Part shown: positions 25,111 to 33,749 of the stretch, piece by piece
How positions within the stretch are numbered: position 1 is the first letter of the stretch
Layout: every line of letters starts with the position of its first letter
Source: an uncultured Siphonobacter sp.
Lineage (GTDB): Bacteria; Bacteroidota; Bacteroidia; Cytophagales; Spirosomataceae
Reading direction: 5' to 3'
DNA: 64,000 nt
NCBI GenBank assembly: GCA_913775095.1
Contig: CAJYIW010000008.1
Location: 122,418-186,417 of the forward strand
The notes under the pieces: model-generated
What the model saw: the letters and a program-made list of their open reading frames with translations, nothing else
Told to the model about the DNA's origin: nothing
Database searches by the model: none
Program-made: the position numbers and the translations under genes

Positions 25111-25144
25111 AAGCCCCGCCTTTTCCCAGGAGAAAGCGGGGCTT
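25111..25144 (+). terminator. Intrinsic terminator of the Uma2 gene
   Basis: A 9-bp GC-rich stem AAGCCCCGC/GCGGGGCTT with TTTT following; 24 bases after the stop. Confidence 0.82.
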
Positions 25145-25252
25145 TTGCATGGGGAAACTAGTAAAAAGAAAGTCAGGCCCCTAGCCTGAAACGACGCCTG
25201 AATCTTTAACGATCCCTACGCTCAATCGAAAATCCGTTCGTAACTTCACGGC

Positions 25253-27055
25253 ATGGAAGACAAGCAGTTTGTGGTTTCGGCCCGGAAATACCGTCCGGTG
25301 ACTTTCGATTCAGTGGTGGGGCAGTCGCACATTACAACGACGCTCAAGAATGCCATTCGGACGAATCACCTGGCTCAGGCGTTTTTATTTTGTGGACCTC
25401 GTGGAGTGGGTAAAACGACTTGTGCCCGAATTCTGGCTAAAACAATTAACTGCCTGCGGCTGGATAACCGTGTCGAACCCTGCGGGGAATGCGAAAACTG
25501 CGTGGCATTTCAAAACAACGCTTCGCTGAACGTCCATGAGCTGGATGCGGCTTCCAATAACTCCGTAGAAGACATTCGTAACCTGATTGATCAGGTGCGT
25601 TACCCGCCCCAGATGGGCAGCAAAAAAGTGTACATCATTGATGAGGTACACATGCTTTCGACGAGTGCGTTTAATGCCTTCCTGAAAACGCTGGAAGAAC
25701 CCCCGAGTTACGCCATTTTCATTCTGGCAACGACAGAAAAGCATAAGATTCTGCCGACCATTCTGAGTCGCTGTCAAATCTTTGATTTCAACCGGATTCA
25801 GATTCGGGATATGGCCGATCATCTGGCTCATATTGCGGATAATGAAGGAATCAAGGCTGAATACGACGCTCTGGAGTTAATTGCTCAAAAAGCCGACGGG
25901 GGCCTTCGGGACGCTTTGTCGATGTTTGACTTGAACGTTACCTTTTCCAAAGACGGGCAGATTCATTACCACGATGTACTGAGCAATCTGCACATCCTTG
26001 ATTACGATTATTACTTCCGGCTGACGGATGCTTTTCTGGCCGAAAGCGTTCCGCAAGCCTGGTTATTGTTCGATGAAATTCTGCGGAAAGGCTTCGATGG
26101 ACATCAGTTCGTGGTGGGTCTGATCGAGCACTTCCGTAACCTGATGGTCTGCAAGGATCCCGCTACGGTTAGCTTGTTACAGGTATCAGAATCGGTACAG
26201 AATCGGTATCTCGAACAGTCGGCGAAAGCATCTCTTTCGTTTCTGTTGTCGGCCATGAGTCTGGGCAGTCAGTGCGATATTACTTACAAACAGGCCAAGC
26301 AACAGCGGTTACACGTGGAGATTACGCTCTCCAAAATGGCTCACCTGCCTTCGGTATTGAATCTGGCCGGGTTACCCGTTCCAACGGGTACTGAAGCTGC
26401 CGAAAAAAAAAAGTTAACGCCTGAGCCCCTTGCTGAAAAACCAGTAACGCCGACGCCCGTGGCTACCCCAGCACCCGTGGTAACTCCCGTGGTTACTACA
26501 CCGCCGGTGACGCCAGCGGAAGCGGTAATCCCTCCGACCGTTGTGGCTGAACCAGCGGTTACAGCAGCTTCCGCTCCTCCGCGTCCGGCCCGACCCGTTA
26601 CGTCTCGTTTAAAGCCAATAATTGACCTTAATAACTTCGAAGAAAAGTCGGACGTAACGACGGAACAAAAAGAGTCCATCGTCCGTCAGAATACGCCTTA
26701 CACGGAAGAGGAGCTGCACAAAGCCTGGCATGAATTCGTAGAAATCCGCCGACAGGGCGGCTCGATGAGCGAGGTCGTCATGCTGGACCGCGTCTTTACC
26801 CAGGATGGCAATGTTATTCAGCTGGGTGTGGATAACCCCGTTCAACTGGAATTACTGAACGACCTGAAGTCGGACTTATTAATGTACCTCCGGCAAACGC
26901 TCAAGAACGGCCAGATTCAGATTCACGCCTTTCTGATGGAACAACAAACCAATCGCCAGCCCTACACGCAGGCCGAGAAGTTCAATTACCTGGCCGATAA
27001 AAATCCGGCTCTACTGGATCTTAAAAATAAGCTGGGACTGGATTTTGACTGGTAA
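25253..27055 (+). CDS. dnaX: DNA polymerase III subunits gamma and tau
   Basis: Clamp-loader ATPase of 600 residues. The Walker A motif GPRGVGKT spans 48-55. Zinc ligands are C67, C77, C80 and C83 (CGECENC). The Walker B and DEVHML motif follows, then SRC (sensor region) after LEEPPSYAIF. The gamma domains II and III extend to about residue 370. A Pro/Thr/Val-rich linker (about 385-450) leads to a tau-like C-terminal domain (about 480-600) that would bind the polymerase and helicase. I see no clear A-run frameshift site giving gamma, apart from an AAAAAAAAAG at 26403-26412. Confidence 0.94.
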   Translation: MEDKQFVVSARKYRPVTFDSVVGQSHITTTLKNAIRTNHLAQAFLFCGPRGVGKTTCARILAKTINCLRLDNRVEPCGECENCVAFQNNASLNVHELDAASNNSVEDIRNLIDQVRYPPQMGSKKVYIIDEVHMLSTSAFNAFLKTLEEPPSYAIFILATTEKHKILPTILSRCQIFDFNRIQIRDMADHLAHIADNEGIKAEYDALELIAQKADGGLRDALSMFDLNVTFSKDGQIHYHDVLSNLHILDYDYYFRLTDAFLAESVPQAWLLFDEILRKGFDGHQFVVGLIEHFRNLMVCKDPATVSLLQVSESVQNRYLEQSAKASLSFLLSAMSLGSQCDITYKQAKQQRLHVEITLSKMAHLPSVLNLAGLPVPTGTEAAEKKKLTPEPLAEKPVTPTPVATPAPVVTPVVTTPPVTPAEAVIPPTVVAEPAVTAASAPPRPARPVTSRLKPIIDLNNFEEKSDVTTEQKESIVRQNTPYTEEELHKAWHEFVEIRRQGGSMSEVVMLDRVFTQDGNVIQLGVDNPVQLELLNDLKSDLLMYLRQTLKNGQIQIHAFLMEQQTNRQPYTQAEKFNYLADKNPALLDLKNKLGLDFDW

Positions 27056-27092
27056 TGTAAAGGCAAATACTCGCCTTCTGCCCTCATTCTCT

Positions 27093-27100
27093 TATCTTTG
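27093..27100 (+). promoter_or_regulatory. Bacteroidota -7 box upstream of comB
   Basis: Perfect TATCTTTG, 57 bases before the ATG at 27157; no clear -33 TTG. Confidence 0.5.
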
Positions 27101-27156
27101 CGACCCCAAACAATACCCTTACCAAACCATTTTCGGGTATTAGCGACTAACCCTTC

Positions 27157-27861
27157 ATGAAACAAATTGACGTTTGTCTGACTCCCGAGCTGCTCTATCA
27201 GCATAAAATTGATAATTCCATTGTGGTCGTAGTAGACATTTTTCGGGCCACTTCCTGCATGGTAACGGGTTTTGCCTATGGTGTGCAGTCCATCATTCCC
27301 GTAGCCAGTATCGAAGAATGCGTACAACTGCGTGACAAAGGATACTACGCCGCCGCCGAGCGGAACGGCATGACGCCCGAGGGTTTTGATCTGGATAACT
27401 CGCCCTTCAGTTACATGAACGAGAAATTTGCCGGTTCCACTATCGCCGTAACGACTACGAATGGAACGCTGGCCATCACCAAATCACGGGCAGCCGTGAA
27501 AGTAATGATCGGATCGTTCCTGAATCTGGAAGCTTTGACCCAATACCTCCGCAATCAGCAGTATGACATTCTCGTGTTATGTGCGGGCTGGAAAGGCAAA
27601 CCGAACCTGGAAGACACCTTGTTTGCCGGAGCACTGGTGGATCGGCTGCAAAACGAATTCATGATCTCGGAAGACGCCGCCATGATGGCACAGCGGCTTT
27701 ACGCAGGAGCTAAAAACGATATGTTAGGTTTTGTGGCCAACTCCTCGCACGTGCGTCGTCTACACCGACTGGGCATCCACAAAGACATTTCTTATTGCCT
27801 GCAACACGATCTTTACGATGTATTACCCGTTTTACGCGGTAATCAGCTCGTAGCGATGTAA
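27157..27861 (+). CDS. comB: 2-phosphosulfolactate phosphatase (ComB family)
   Basis: A 234-residue ComB-family protein, which hydrolyses 2-phosphosulfolactate to sulfolactate in coenzyme M biosynthesis. Landmarks are VVDIFRATS near residue 24 (aspartate motif), the TTNGT motif (TVTTTNGTLA region, about 100) and LCAGWKGKPNLEDTLFAGA (about 145-165). CoM synthesis is not expected in this phylum, so a role in sulfolactate or sulfonolipid-related metabolism is my inference. Terminated at 27885-27920. Confidence 0.88.
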   Translation: MKQIDVCLTPELLYQHKIDNSIVVVVDIFRATSCMVTGFAYGVQSIIPVASIEECVQLRDKGYYAAAERNGMTPEGFDLDNSPFSYMNEKFAGSTIAVTTTNGTLAITKSRAAVKVMIGSFLNLEALTQYLRNQQYDILVLCAGWKGKPNLEDTLFAGALVDRLQNEFMISEDAAMMAQRLYAGAKNDMLGFVANSSHVRRLHRLGIHKDISYCLQHDLYDVLPVLRGNQLVAM

Positions 27862-27884
27862 ACGTTTTCAGGAAATAAGTCCAG

Positions 27885-27920
27885 ACGCAGGTAAGGTTTA
27901 TGACCGTGCCTGCGTTTTTT
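27885..27920 (+). terminator. Intrinsic terminator of comB
   Basis: The stem ACGCAGG/CCTGCGT, with an inner GGT/ACC extension, followed by TTTTTT. Confidence 0.8.
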
Positions 27921-27946
27921 CATTCAAGGATCAACATCAAAAACGC

Positions 27947-28867
27947 ATGAAATACCTTCCCTGCCTGATTTTATTCTTTAGTCTTAGCCTGCATTCGATT
28001 GCTCAGAAGACGAAAAAGCCTGTCAAAAGAAAAGGTAAAGTAACGGTAAAAGCACCCGCGGCTTCACAGACCGCTCTGGATGCCCACCTGCTTCAGCCCA
28101 GACAGGCCTTTGCTTATGACCTTGTTAAGGGCAGTCTCGGTAAAACCGATCCGCAGGATGCGGACAAAAACTATTACGATACGTACACCTTAAGTCTGAA
28201 CGAAGGCGAAGAGCTCAGACTTGAAGCGGCCACCGACTGGTATCGCATAGCAATTGCACTGGAAAGTCCCGACAAACAGGTACAGACGAGAAAAGATACC
28301 GATGAGTTTCCGGGCTTCAGTATTCAGAAACTAAGCTATAAGGTTCCCGCCACGGGCACGTATCAGCTGAAAGTATCATCGACCGATCCCAACAGTGCGG
28401 GTGAGTACATCATCCGAAAGTTCCTGCTTCCGGCTACGTTAGTTCTGCCCAACGAGCAGGCTGATTTCTGCGAGCGGGTCAATTTCCTCTTAGCTCAGCA
28501 TCAGGATCATTTCGAACAAATCAAAGGCAAAAAAACGAAAACCGATAAGAAAGCAGGCATTACCGACCATTACCAGACGGCCTTCGCCTTTCTGCCCGGA
28601 AAGCCGTCAGAGATTCTTTTTGAAACCGAGCAGGAAAAAACAAAGTATCAAACCATCCTGGGCGAATTTACAACCAGAGAGCAGGCCCGCCAGTTGCATC
28701 AGCAGTATGTGAGCCAGTTAAAAAGTTGTCTGTCGGGCTGGGAACCGGACGAATTATCCGGTGAAAAGTTCGAACAATTCGGGGTGTCGAGTTACACGGA
28801 TTTTATGTCTCTGACGCTGAAAGAAGTGGGAAAGAAGAAGTTTCAGGTGATTTTAGGCCTGGACTAA
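27947..28867 (+). CDS. Secreted protein with pre-peptidase C-terminal-like domain
   Basis: A 306-residue secreted protein. The signal peptide ends HSIAQ at residue 20, followed by a Lys-rich segment. Residues about 45-155 resemble a beta-sandwich of the bacterial pre-peptidase C-terminal (PPC) type: YDTYTLSLNEGEELRLEA and YKVPATGTYQLKVSSTDP, typical alternations. The C-terminal half is helical and lacks motifs. No sorting domain or lipobox is seen. Function not recognised; periplasmic or surface location is inferred. Confidence 0.7.
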   Translation: MKYLPCLILFFSLSLHSIAQKTKKPVKRKGKVTVKAPAASQTALDAHLLQPRQAFAYDLVKGSLGKTDPQDADKNYYDTYTLSLNEGEELRLEAATDWYRIAIALESPDKQVQTRKDTDEFPGFSIQKLSYKVPATGTYQLKVSSTDPNSAGEYIIRKFLLPATLVLPNEQADFCERVNFLLAQHQDHFEQIKGKKTKTDKKAGITDHYQTAFAFLPGKPSEILFETEQEKTKYQTILGEFTTREQARQLHQQYVSQLKSCLSGWEPDELSGEKFEQFGVSSYTDFMSLTLKEVGKKKFQVILGLD

Positions 28868-28960
28868 GCACTGAATATTGCATCTTTTCAAGAAGATGAA
28901 AGAAAAAGAAGAAATAGTAAACTAATTTTTTAGTAAACCCGTTAGACCCCTATGAACTCT

Positions 28961-29032
28961 TTTCAGGGTGGACTTGGCGGAACACCCTGAAAAATTTATA
29001 CGCGAACACCTGCGGCTCTGCGGCAGGTGTTC
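28961..29032 (+). terminator. Tandem hairpins with U-tract
   Basis: Two hairpins: TTTCAGGGTG/CACCCTGAAA (28961-28992) and GAACACCTGC/GCAGGTGTTC followed by TTTTTT (29004-29038). The second is a strong intrinsic terminator about 140 bases after the preceding stop. Confidence 0.85.
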
Positions 29033-29125
29033 TTTTTTGTGCCTGTTTTACAAATACGCGTGTTTCATACGACGGGCAGCCAACCTTTTTCATCAGTTTG
29101 GAGTCTTGGCTTAAAACTCTGAACT

Positions 29126-29776
29126 ATGAAAAAAGTACTACTGATTACCGCGTTACTCATTAGTCTCGGTATTACTTCTGGTTCGGCCCAGTGGCAAACC
29201 CGTCTAGGAGTGAATGGGCTGCTGTTACCGCTCCGAACGCTGGAAATTACGGGTGAATTCAAAAAGCAACCCTGGTATAGTTTGACAGTGAATACGGGCT
29301 ACGTTCATCAATCAGGATACAAAGGTATCGGAGGAGTGAAATTGGATGACATGATCGACAACAGATCCAGCTCTGGCTGGTTTGGTAAGGCTGGGGGGCG
29401 GTTATATCTTTTAAGTTTTACGGGCCATGAACCGGCTGTTAATGTCTTTTTAGGGGCTCAGGTTATTGCGGCAAGCTATAATCAGAGCGGAATCCAGCCA
29501 AGAGATAGCTATGAAAACGGCACTCTGGTTTCCAGTTTTTCTGAGGTCAATGCCAGAGGATTTATAGCAGGGGGAGCTCTCACGGGAGGCCTAACCTTCA
29601 GCCTTTCGAAACGCTTTCAACTGGACGCAGGGGGGCAATACAGTGTTCTGCCCCGGCGAGATGATTACGTAGGATATATTGGATTCAATTACCAACCTGG
29701 TTTTGGAGTGACCAACCGGGGCGGTAGGTATCTCAAAAGCTTTCAGGGGTTATTGGTGTTGAGTTATTTACTTTGA
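29126..29776 (+). CDS. Outer-membrane beta-barrel-like protein
   Basis: A 216-residue protein with signal peptide MKKVLLITALLISLGIT...SAQ (cleavage after Q22), then alternating hydrophobic/aromatic strands ending in a hydrophobic C-terminal strand (GLLVLSYLL). It resembles the small porin-like barrels common in Cytophagales. Ligand and function are unknown. Confidence 0.65.
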   Translation: MKKVLLITALLISLGITSGSAQWQTRLGVNGLLLPLRTLEITGEFKKQPWYSLTVNTGYVHQSGYKGIGGVKLDDMIDNRSSSGWFGKAGGRLYLLSFTGHEPAVNVFLGAQVIAASYNQSGIQPRDSYENGTLVSSFSEVNARGFIAGGALTGGLTFSLSKRFQLDAGGQYSVLPRRDDYVGYIGFNYQPGFGVTNRGGRYLKSFQGLLVLSYLL

Positions 29777-29901
29777 GTGAAGAACTTTTGTTGCGATCAT
29801 TCAGAGAGAGGCAAAAAAATCCAGAGATGGATCAGAACATTTCAGAAAAACGGGTCATAAAAAAAGCACTTACCATTGCTGATAAGTGCTAAGCTTTGAA
29901 G

Positions 29902-29975
29902 CTCCCGAAGCTGGGCTCGAACCAGCGACCCTCTGATTAACAGTCAGATGCTCTAACCGACTGAGCTATTCGGGA
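29902..29975 (-). tRNA. tRNA-Asn (anticodon GTT)
   Basis: A full cloverleaf on the minus strand: acceptor stem TCCCGAA/TTCGGGA, D-arm TAGCTCAGTCGGTTAGAGC, anticodon loop CTGTTAA (GTT at 34-36) and T-loop GGTTCGAGCC. Discriminator base G is as expected for Asn. CCA is not encoded. Driven by the promoter at 29994-30024. Confidence 0.97.
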
Positions 29976-29993
29976 TTGCGTTGAAAGCGAGTG

Positions 29994-30024
29994 CAAAACT
30001 AAGGCATCAGACAGCCGAACGCAA
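29994..30024 (-). promoter_or_regulatory. Promoter of tRNA-Asn
   Basis: Minus-strand TTG (30022-30024), 20-base spacer and a perfect -7 box TAGTTTTG (29994-30001). It is 18 bases from the tRNA 5' end. Confidence 0.75.
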
Positions 30025-30042
30025 GTGTTTTGTAATATTTTT

Positions 30043-30444
30043 TTAATTAAATGTTCCCCGAGTCTGCGTGTACTGGTCGTACTGCTCCTGGTATTTTCTT
30101 CTAAAGCCCAGTGGATCAGCGATTCGCTTGAAAACCTGACTGGTTTCTCCAGTACCATGAATAGAGATGGTTCCGAAGCCTAACATCCGGCCCCAAACGC
30201 TTTGCTCGACCTGAATGCTCTCTACTTTGTTTAGGTTGAGCTCAATGGTATCCCGTGAAATGAAACCGGTTTTCACCACCAGCCGTTTGTTCGTAATGAC
30301 GAACTCATCCGACGACCGCTTGATCCAGGCGGCAATGGTGAGCGTGAACAGAGAGGCCCAGGTGAGAAAGATAGTCCAGTGGTACGTCGTTTCGAAAACG
30401 ACGTGCTCGTCCTTAATGAGATGGTTATTGACGTAGTTACCCAT
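30043..30444 (-). CDS. PH-domain (bPH2/YdbS-like) membrane protein
   Basis: A 133-residue protein with one hydrophobic segment (about 24-41, WTIFLTWASLFTLTIAAW) and a bacterial PH domain (about 45-105). The domain contains the typical DEFVITNKRLVVKTGFISRD, cited by its core ITNKRLVVK, and the strand GFGTISIHGTG. Function is unknown; relatives are membrane-associated. Confidence 0.85.
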   Translation of the reverse strand: MGNYVNNHLIKDEHVVFETTYHWTIFLTWASLFTLTIAAWIKRSSDEFVITNKRLVVKTGFISRDTIELNLNKVESIQVEQSVWGRMLGFGTISIHGTGETSQVFKRIADPLGFRRKYQEQYDQYTQTRGTFN

Positions 30445-30491
30445 AATGATATAAATCGTTGCTGTAATGAGGAAATGAGTAGCAAAAATAA

Positions 30492-30518
30492 GGCCACAAG
30501 ACGGAGGAGTCGGTGGCC
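30492..30518 (-). terminator. Intrinsic terminator of rsmG
   Basis: GGCCAC/GTGGCC stem (30492-30518); on the minus strand it is followed by TTATTTTT, within 15 bases of the rsmG stop. Confidence 0.75.
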
Positions 30519-30532
30519 TGAGAAAAAATATC

Positions 30533-31159
30533 CTACGAAAATGGAACGTACACTACCTTTTTAGTTTCGAAAAACTCTTCGGTAAAGTAATCGGAGAGAT
30601 CGTACACCTGAGTTTTTCGGCCCAACTCCTTAAGTTCTTCCTGCAAATCACCCCCCTTCAGGTATAAAATTCCGTTCCTGAGGTCGTTAAACTGGTTCTT
30701 ATGAACCTTGGTCTTGACCCAGCCATAAAAGGGCGTCAGACGGGTAACCGCCCGGCTCACTACGAAGTCATAGGCTTCAGCCGTTACCAGCTCCGCTCTT
30801 TTTTGTTCGGCCCGAACATTGGTAAGGCCCACTCCCTGGGCCACATCCTGAACCACCCGAATCTTTTTACCAATGCTGTCCACCAGATGAAACTGACATT
30901 CCGGGAACATAATAGCCAGCGGGATGCCGGGAAATCCACCACCCGTACCCACGTCCAGGATTTCACTCATGGGTTTAAACTGCATTACTTTGGCAATGCC
31001 CAGCGAGTGCAGAATGTGGCGTTCGTAAAGGTTATCCACATCCTGGCGGGAAATGACGTTGACCTGTTCGTTCAGAGTACGGTATAAGTCGCCGAGTTTG
31101 CCAAACTGCTCTTCCTGCGTTGGCGTCAGGTCCGGGAAATATTTTTTGATAATGTCCAT
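30533..31159 (-). CDS. rsmG: 16S rRNA (guanine-527-N7)-methyltransferase
   Basis: Methylates G527 of 16S rRNA; loss gives low-level streptomycin resistance in several bacteria. It has 208 residues. The SAM-binding motif I is ILDVGTGGGFPGIPLA (about 67-82), and VSRAVTRL matches motif IV. An Arg-rich region (ISRQDVDNLYERHILHSL, near 37-54) is the family's RNA-side motif. Second gene behind the glycosyltransferase (25-base gap). Confidence 0.95.
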   Translation of the reverse strand: MDIIKKYFPDLTPTQEEQFGKLGDLYRTLNEQVNVISRQDVDNLYERHILHSLGIAKVMQFKPMSEILDVGTGGGFPGIPLAIMFPECQFHLVDSIGKKIRVVQDVAQGVGLTNVRAEQKRAELVTAEAYDFVVSRAVTRLTPFYGWVKTKVHKNQFNDLRNGILYLKGGDLQEELKELGRKTQVYDLSDYFTEEFFETKKVVYVPFS

Positions 31160-31184
31160 CGAGTGTTGAATTTAATAGTTGGGC

Positions 31185-32303
31185 TTATCGCCAGCTCATT
31201 TTTTTACTGAAAAAGCCGGAGACTACCGCCATGCTGAGCAAATACAGCGTTAATGTAAAATCGAAAATCGGAAACTGATAGCCGGGAATCGAGTGGGCCA
31301 GTTTTCGACTGGTCTGGTACCAAATGATCCAGGTGAACAGCAGGCGAATGAGAAACAAAACTATACTCCAGCCTAATGATCCAACAGAACCGCTCAGTAG
31401 GGAATACAGCATTATTCCCCACAAAAATAACCAGCTGGTCACGTGAGAAGCGGCCAGTAACCCTAATAAAAACTGATCCTTCCGGCGGTAATAACTGCCT
31501 ACCGAAACGTGCCGGCGTTTCTGGTGAAACCATTCCCGCCAGGTAGCTTTAGGTACGGAATACATCAGGCTCTCCGAATGCAGGCAAACGGCTGTATTTT
31601 GAGCAGTAGCAACTTTGTTAATAAAAAGATCATCGTCGCCACCCAGAATGTGCATAAATTCCTGCAACCCATTCTGGTTCAAAAACAGCGATTTTCGATA
31701 CATCAGGTTTCTTCCGACGCCCATGTAAGGATGACCCGCCAGGGCAAAGGAAATGTATTGCAAGGCCGTATAAAACGTTTCAAACTGGATGAAGGCATTC
31801 ACGGACGATTTTTTCCGGAAATAAGGAGAAATACCCAGCACGATGTCTTTGTCAGGACTCAACTGAGCGGCCATGCGTTCAATCCAGCGTTCCGAATGGG
31901 GACGGCAGTCGGCATCAGTGAGTAAAAGTACGTCATACCGAGCCGCGTGAATACCCTGCGTGAGGGCGAATTTTTTAGAGGAAACACCCACTGGTGTCTC
32001 AGTGATCGTTATCACTTTTACACGTGGATATGTATGAAGAGCTTCCGACAGAAAAGCGTCACTACCGTCGGCTGATTTATCGTTGACAAGGATGATTTCA
32101 AACGTTTCGTAGTGCTGATTTTGAAGTAAAGGAAGTAATTCCCGCAGATTTTCCAGCTCATTCCAGGCACAGATAATCACCGAAACTCCCGGGTAAACTG
32201 CGGGAATGGGCGAGCGTACCGAAACGAAAGCCGTTCGGGAAAAAATCATTAGAAACAGAAACTGAATACCACAGGCGATACTCAGCAGGAGGAAACCAGT
32301 CAC
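31185..32303 (-). CDS. Membrane-anchored glycosyltransferase family 2
   Basis: A 372-residue GT-A enzyme. It has an N-terminal membrane helix (about 5-25), a GT2 domain (about 40-230) with SVIICAWNELENL and the donor-binding DAD at DVLLLTDADCRP, a QxxRW-like QKRRH motif near 268, and three C-terminal helices (about 280-370). This is the polymerising/processive-type topology; the acceptor is unknown. A perfect -7 box is at 32327-32334, and rsmG follows in the same transcript. Confidence 0.85.
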   Translation of the reverse strand: MTGFLLLSIACGIQFLFLMIFSRTAFVSVRSPIPAVYPGVSVIICAWNELENLRELLPLLQNQHYETFEIILVNDKSADGSDAFLSEALHTYPRVKVITITETPVGVSSKKFALTQGIHAARYDVLLLTDADCRPHSERWIERMAAQLSPDKDIVLGISPYFRKKSSVNAFIQFETFYTALQYISFALAGHPYMGVGRNLMYRKSLFLNQNGLQEFMHILGGDDDLFINKVATAQNTAVCLHSESLMYSVPKATWREWFHQKRRHVSVGSYYRRKDQFLLGLLAASHVTSWLFLWGIMLYSLLSGSVGSLGWSIVLFLIRLLFTWIIWYQTSRKLAHSIPGYQFPIFDFTLTLYLLSMAVVSGFFSKKMSWR

Positions 32304-32326
32304 AGCAAGGTTTGAAATTCAGGCCG

Positions 32327-32334
32327 CAAAAATA
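32327..32334 (-). promoter_or_regulatory. Bacteroidota -7 box upstream of the glycosyltransferase-rsmG operon
   Basis: Perfect TATTTTTG on the minus strand, 24 bases before the ATG; no clear -33 TTG. Confidence 0.5.
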
Positions 32335-32387
32335 AGCGTTTACTGCTGAAATATAGGCGTTCCGGCCTGCTTACCCCCGATTGTCCT

Positions 32388-32395
32388 TACCTTTG
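32388..32395 (+). promoter_or_regulatory. Bacteroidota -7 box upstream of tgt
   Basis: Perfect TACCTTTG, 20 bases before the tgt ATG at 32416. Confidence 0.6.
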
Positions 32396-32415
32396 TACTC
32401 TTTATAGAAGCCAAC

Positions 32416-33549
32416 ATGAAATTTGATTTAATAAAACAGGACGCTCAGAGTAAAGCCAGAGCGGGGCGTATCGAGACGGATCATGGAGTGATTGAAACGC
32501 CCATTTTTATGCCCGTAGGAACCGTAGCTTCCGTGAAGGCGGTGCACCAGCGGGAACTGAAAGAAGACATTAAGGCTCAGATTATTCTGGGCAATACCTA
32601 CCATTTGTACCTGCGGCCGGGTTTGGAAATCATGGAGAAGGCCGGAGGACTGCATAAGTTCAACGGCTGGGATCGCCCCATTCTTACGGATTCGGGCGGT
32701 TTTCAGGTGTATTCGCTGGCTGGAACGGGCCGCAAAATTGACGAAGCAGGGGTGAAATTTCGTTCGCACATTGATGGCTCCGTGCACACTTTTACGCCCG
32801 AAGGCGTCATGGACATTCAGCGAACCATTGGAGCCGATTTCGTGATGGCCTTTGATGAATGTACGCCTTACCCCTGCGATTACGGCTACGCCCGTCGTTC
32901 GATGGAAATGACTCACCGCTGGCTTCAGCGTTGTTGTGATCGTTTCGATGCGACGGAGCCCAGGTATGGTCATTCACAGTCACTTTTTCCCATTGTCCAG
33001 GGAAGTACGTACCCTGATTTACGCCGTCAGTCGGCGGAATTTATTGCTTCGATGGGTCGGGAAGGCAATGCCATTGGCGGACTTTCCGTGGGAGAACCCG
33101 CCGAGGATATGTACGAAATGACAGAGCTGGTCTGTGACATTCTTCCGTACGACAAACCCCGCTACCTGATGGGAGTAGGCACGCCCGCCAATATTCTGGA
33201 GAGCATTGCTCTGGGAGTAGATATGTTCGATTGCGTATTACCCACCCGCAATGCCCGGCATGGGATTTTGTACACCACGCAGGGCATTATCAACATCAAA
33301 AACGAAAAATGGAAAGACGATTTTTCGGCGATTGATGAATTTCTGGGAGGCTACGCCAGTACCTTTTACAGCAAGGCTTATGTACGGCATTTGTTTAAAT
33401 CCGACGAATTACTGGGCCCACAAATTGCGAGTGTACACAACCTGACCTTTTATTTGTGGTTAGTGAAAGAAGCCCGTCAGCAGATTCTGAACGGTACCTA
33501 CGGTACCTGGAAAGATCAGATGATCAGACAGGTAATGCAGCGGTTATAA
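32416..33549 (+). CDS. tgt: tRNA-guanine(34) transglycosylase (zinc cysteines missing)
   Basis: Exchanges G34 of GUN anticodon tRNAs for the queuine precursor preQ1. It has 377 residues. Substrate and catalytic landmarks are intact: D92 in TDSGGFQVYS, AFDECTP, GGLSVGEP and the nucleophile D272 in MFDCVLPTRNARHG. The zinc site is not: the bacterial CxCxxC is replaced at 310-315 by LGGYAS, while the fourth ligand H341 (SVHNL) remains. The flanking YSKAYVRHL aligns normally, so this is substitution and not truncation. Driven by the -7 box at 32388. Confidence 0.95.
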   Translation: MKFDLIKQDAQSKARAGRIETDHGVIETPIFMPVGTVASVKAVHQRELKEDIKAQIILGNTYHLYLRPGLEIMEKAGGLHKFNGWDRPILTDSGGFQVYSLAGTGRKIDEAGVKFRSHIDGSVHTFTPEGVMDIQRTIGADFVMAFDECTPYPCDYGYARRSMEMTHRWLQRCCDRFDATEPRYGHSQSLFPIVQGSTYPDLRRQSAEFIASMGREGNAIGGLSVGEPAEDMYEMTELVCDILPYDKPRYLMGVGTPANILESIALGVDMFDCVLPTRNARHGILYTTQGIINIKNEKWKDDFSAIDEFLGGYASTFYSKAYVRHLFKSDELLGPQIASVHNLTFYLWLVKEARQQILNGTYGTWKDQMIRQVMQRL

Positions 33550-33677
33550 AGCAGCAGGAGCAGAAAACTCTGAAAATCTTTGCCGTTATTCAAACAAGTA
33601 GGTTTTTTTCGTCGTATATCTGAACGTAGGATTCCGCTCGACACGAATCAGGTAAGGGTAGTGATACCATTACCTTT

Positions 33678-33685
33678 TACTTTTG
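33678..33685 (+). promoter_or_regulatory. Bacteroidota -7 box upstream of the OmpA-like gene
   Basis: Perfect TACTTTTG, 65 bases before the ATG at 33750; no clear -33 TTG. Confidence 0.5.
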
Positions 33686-33749
33686 TGAAGTTTAGTCTCC
33701 AACTATCAACCTGGGAATTGTTCTAATTCCGTCTTTTAAAACAGAACTT

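Noticed and set aside
26403..26412. A-run in dnaX as a programmed frameshift or slippage site for gamma
   Set aside because: The run could allow slippage, but I see no stimulatory hairpin or verified early stop, so it is not called as a feature.
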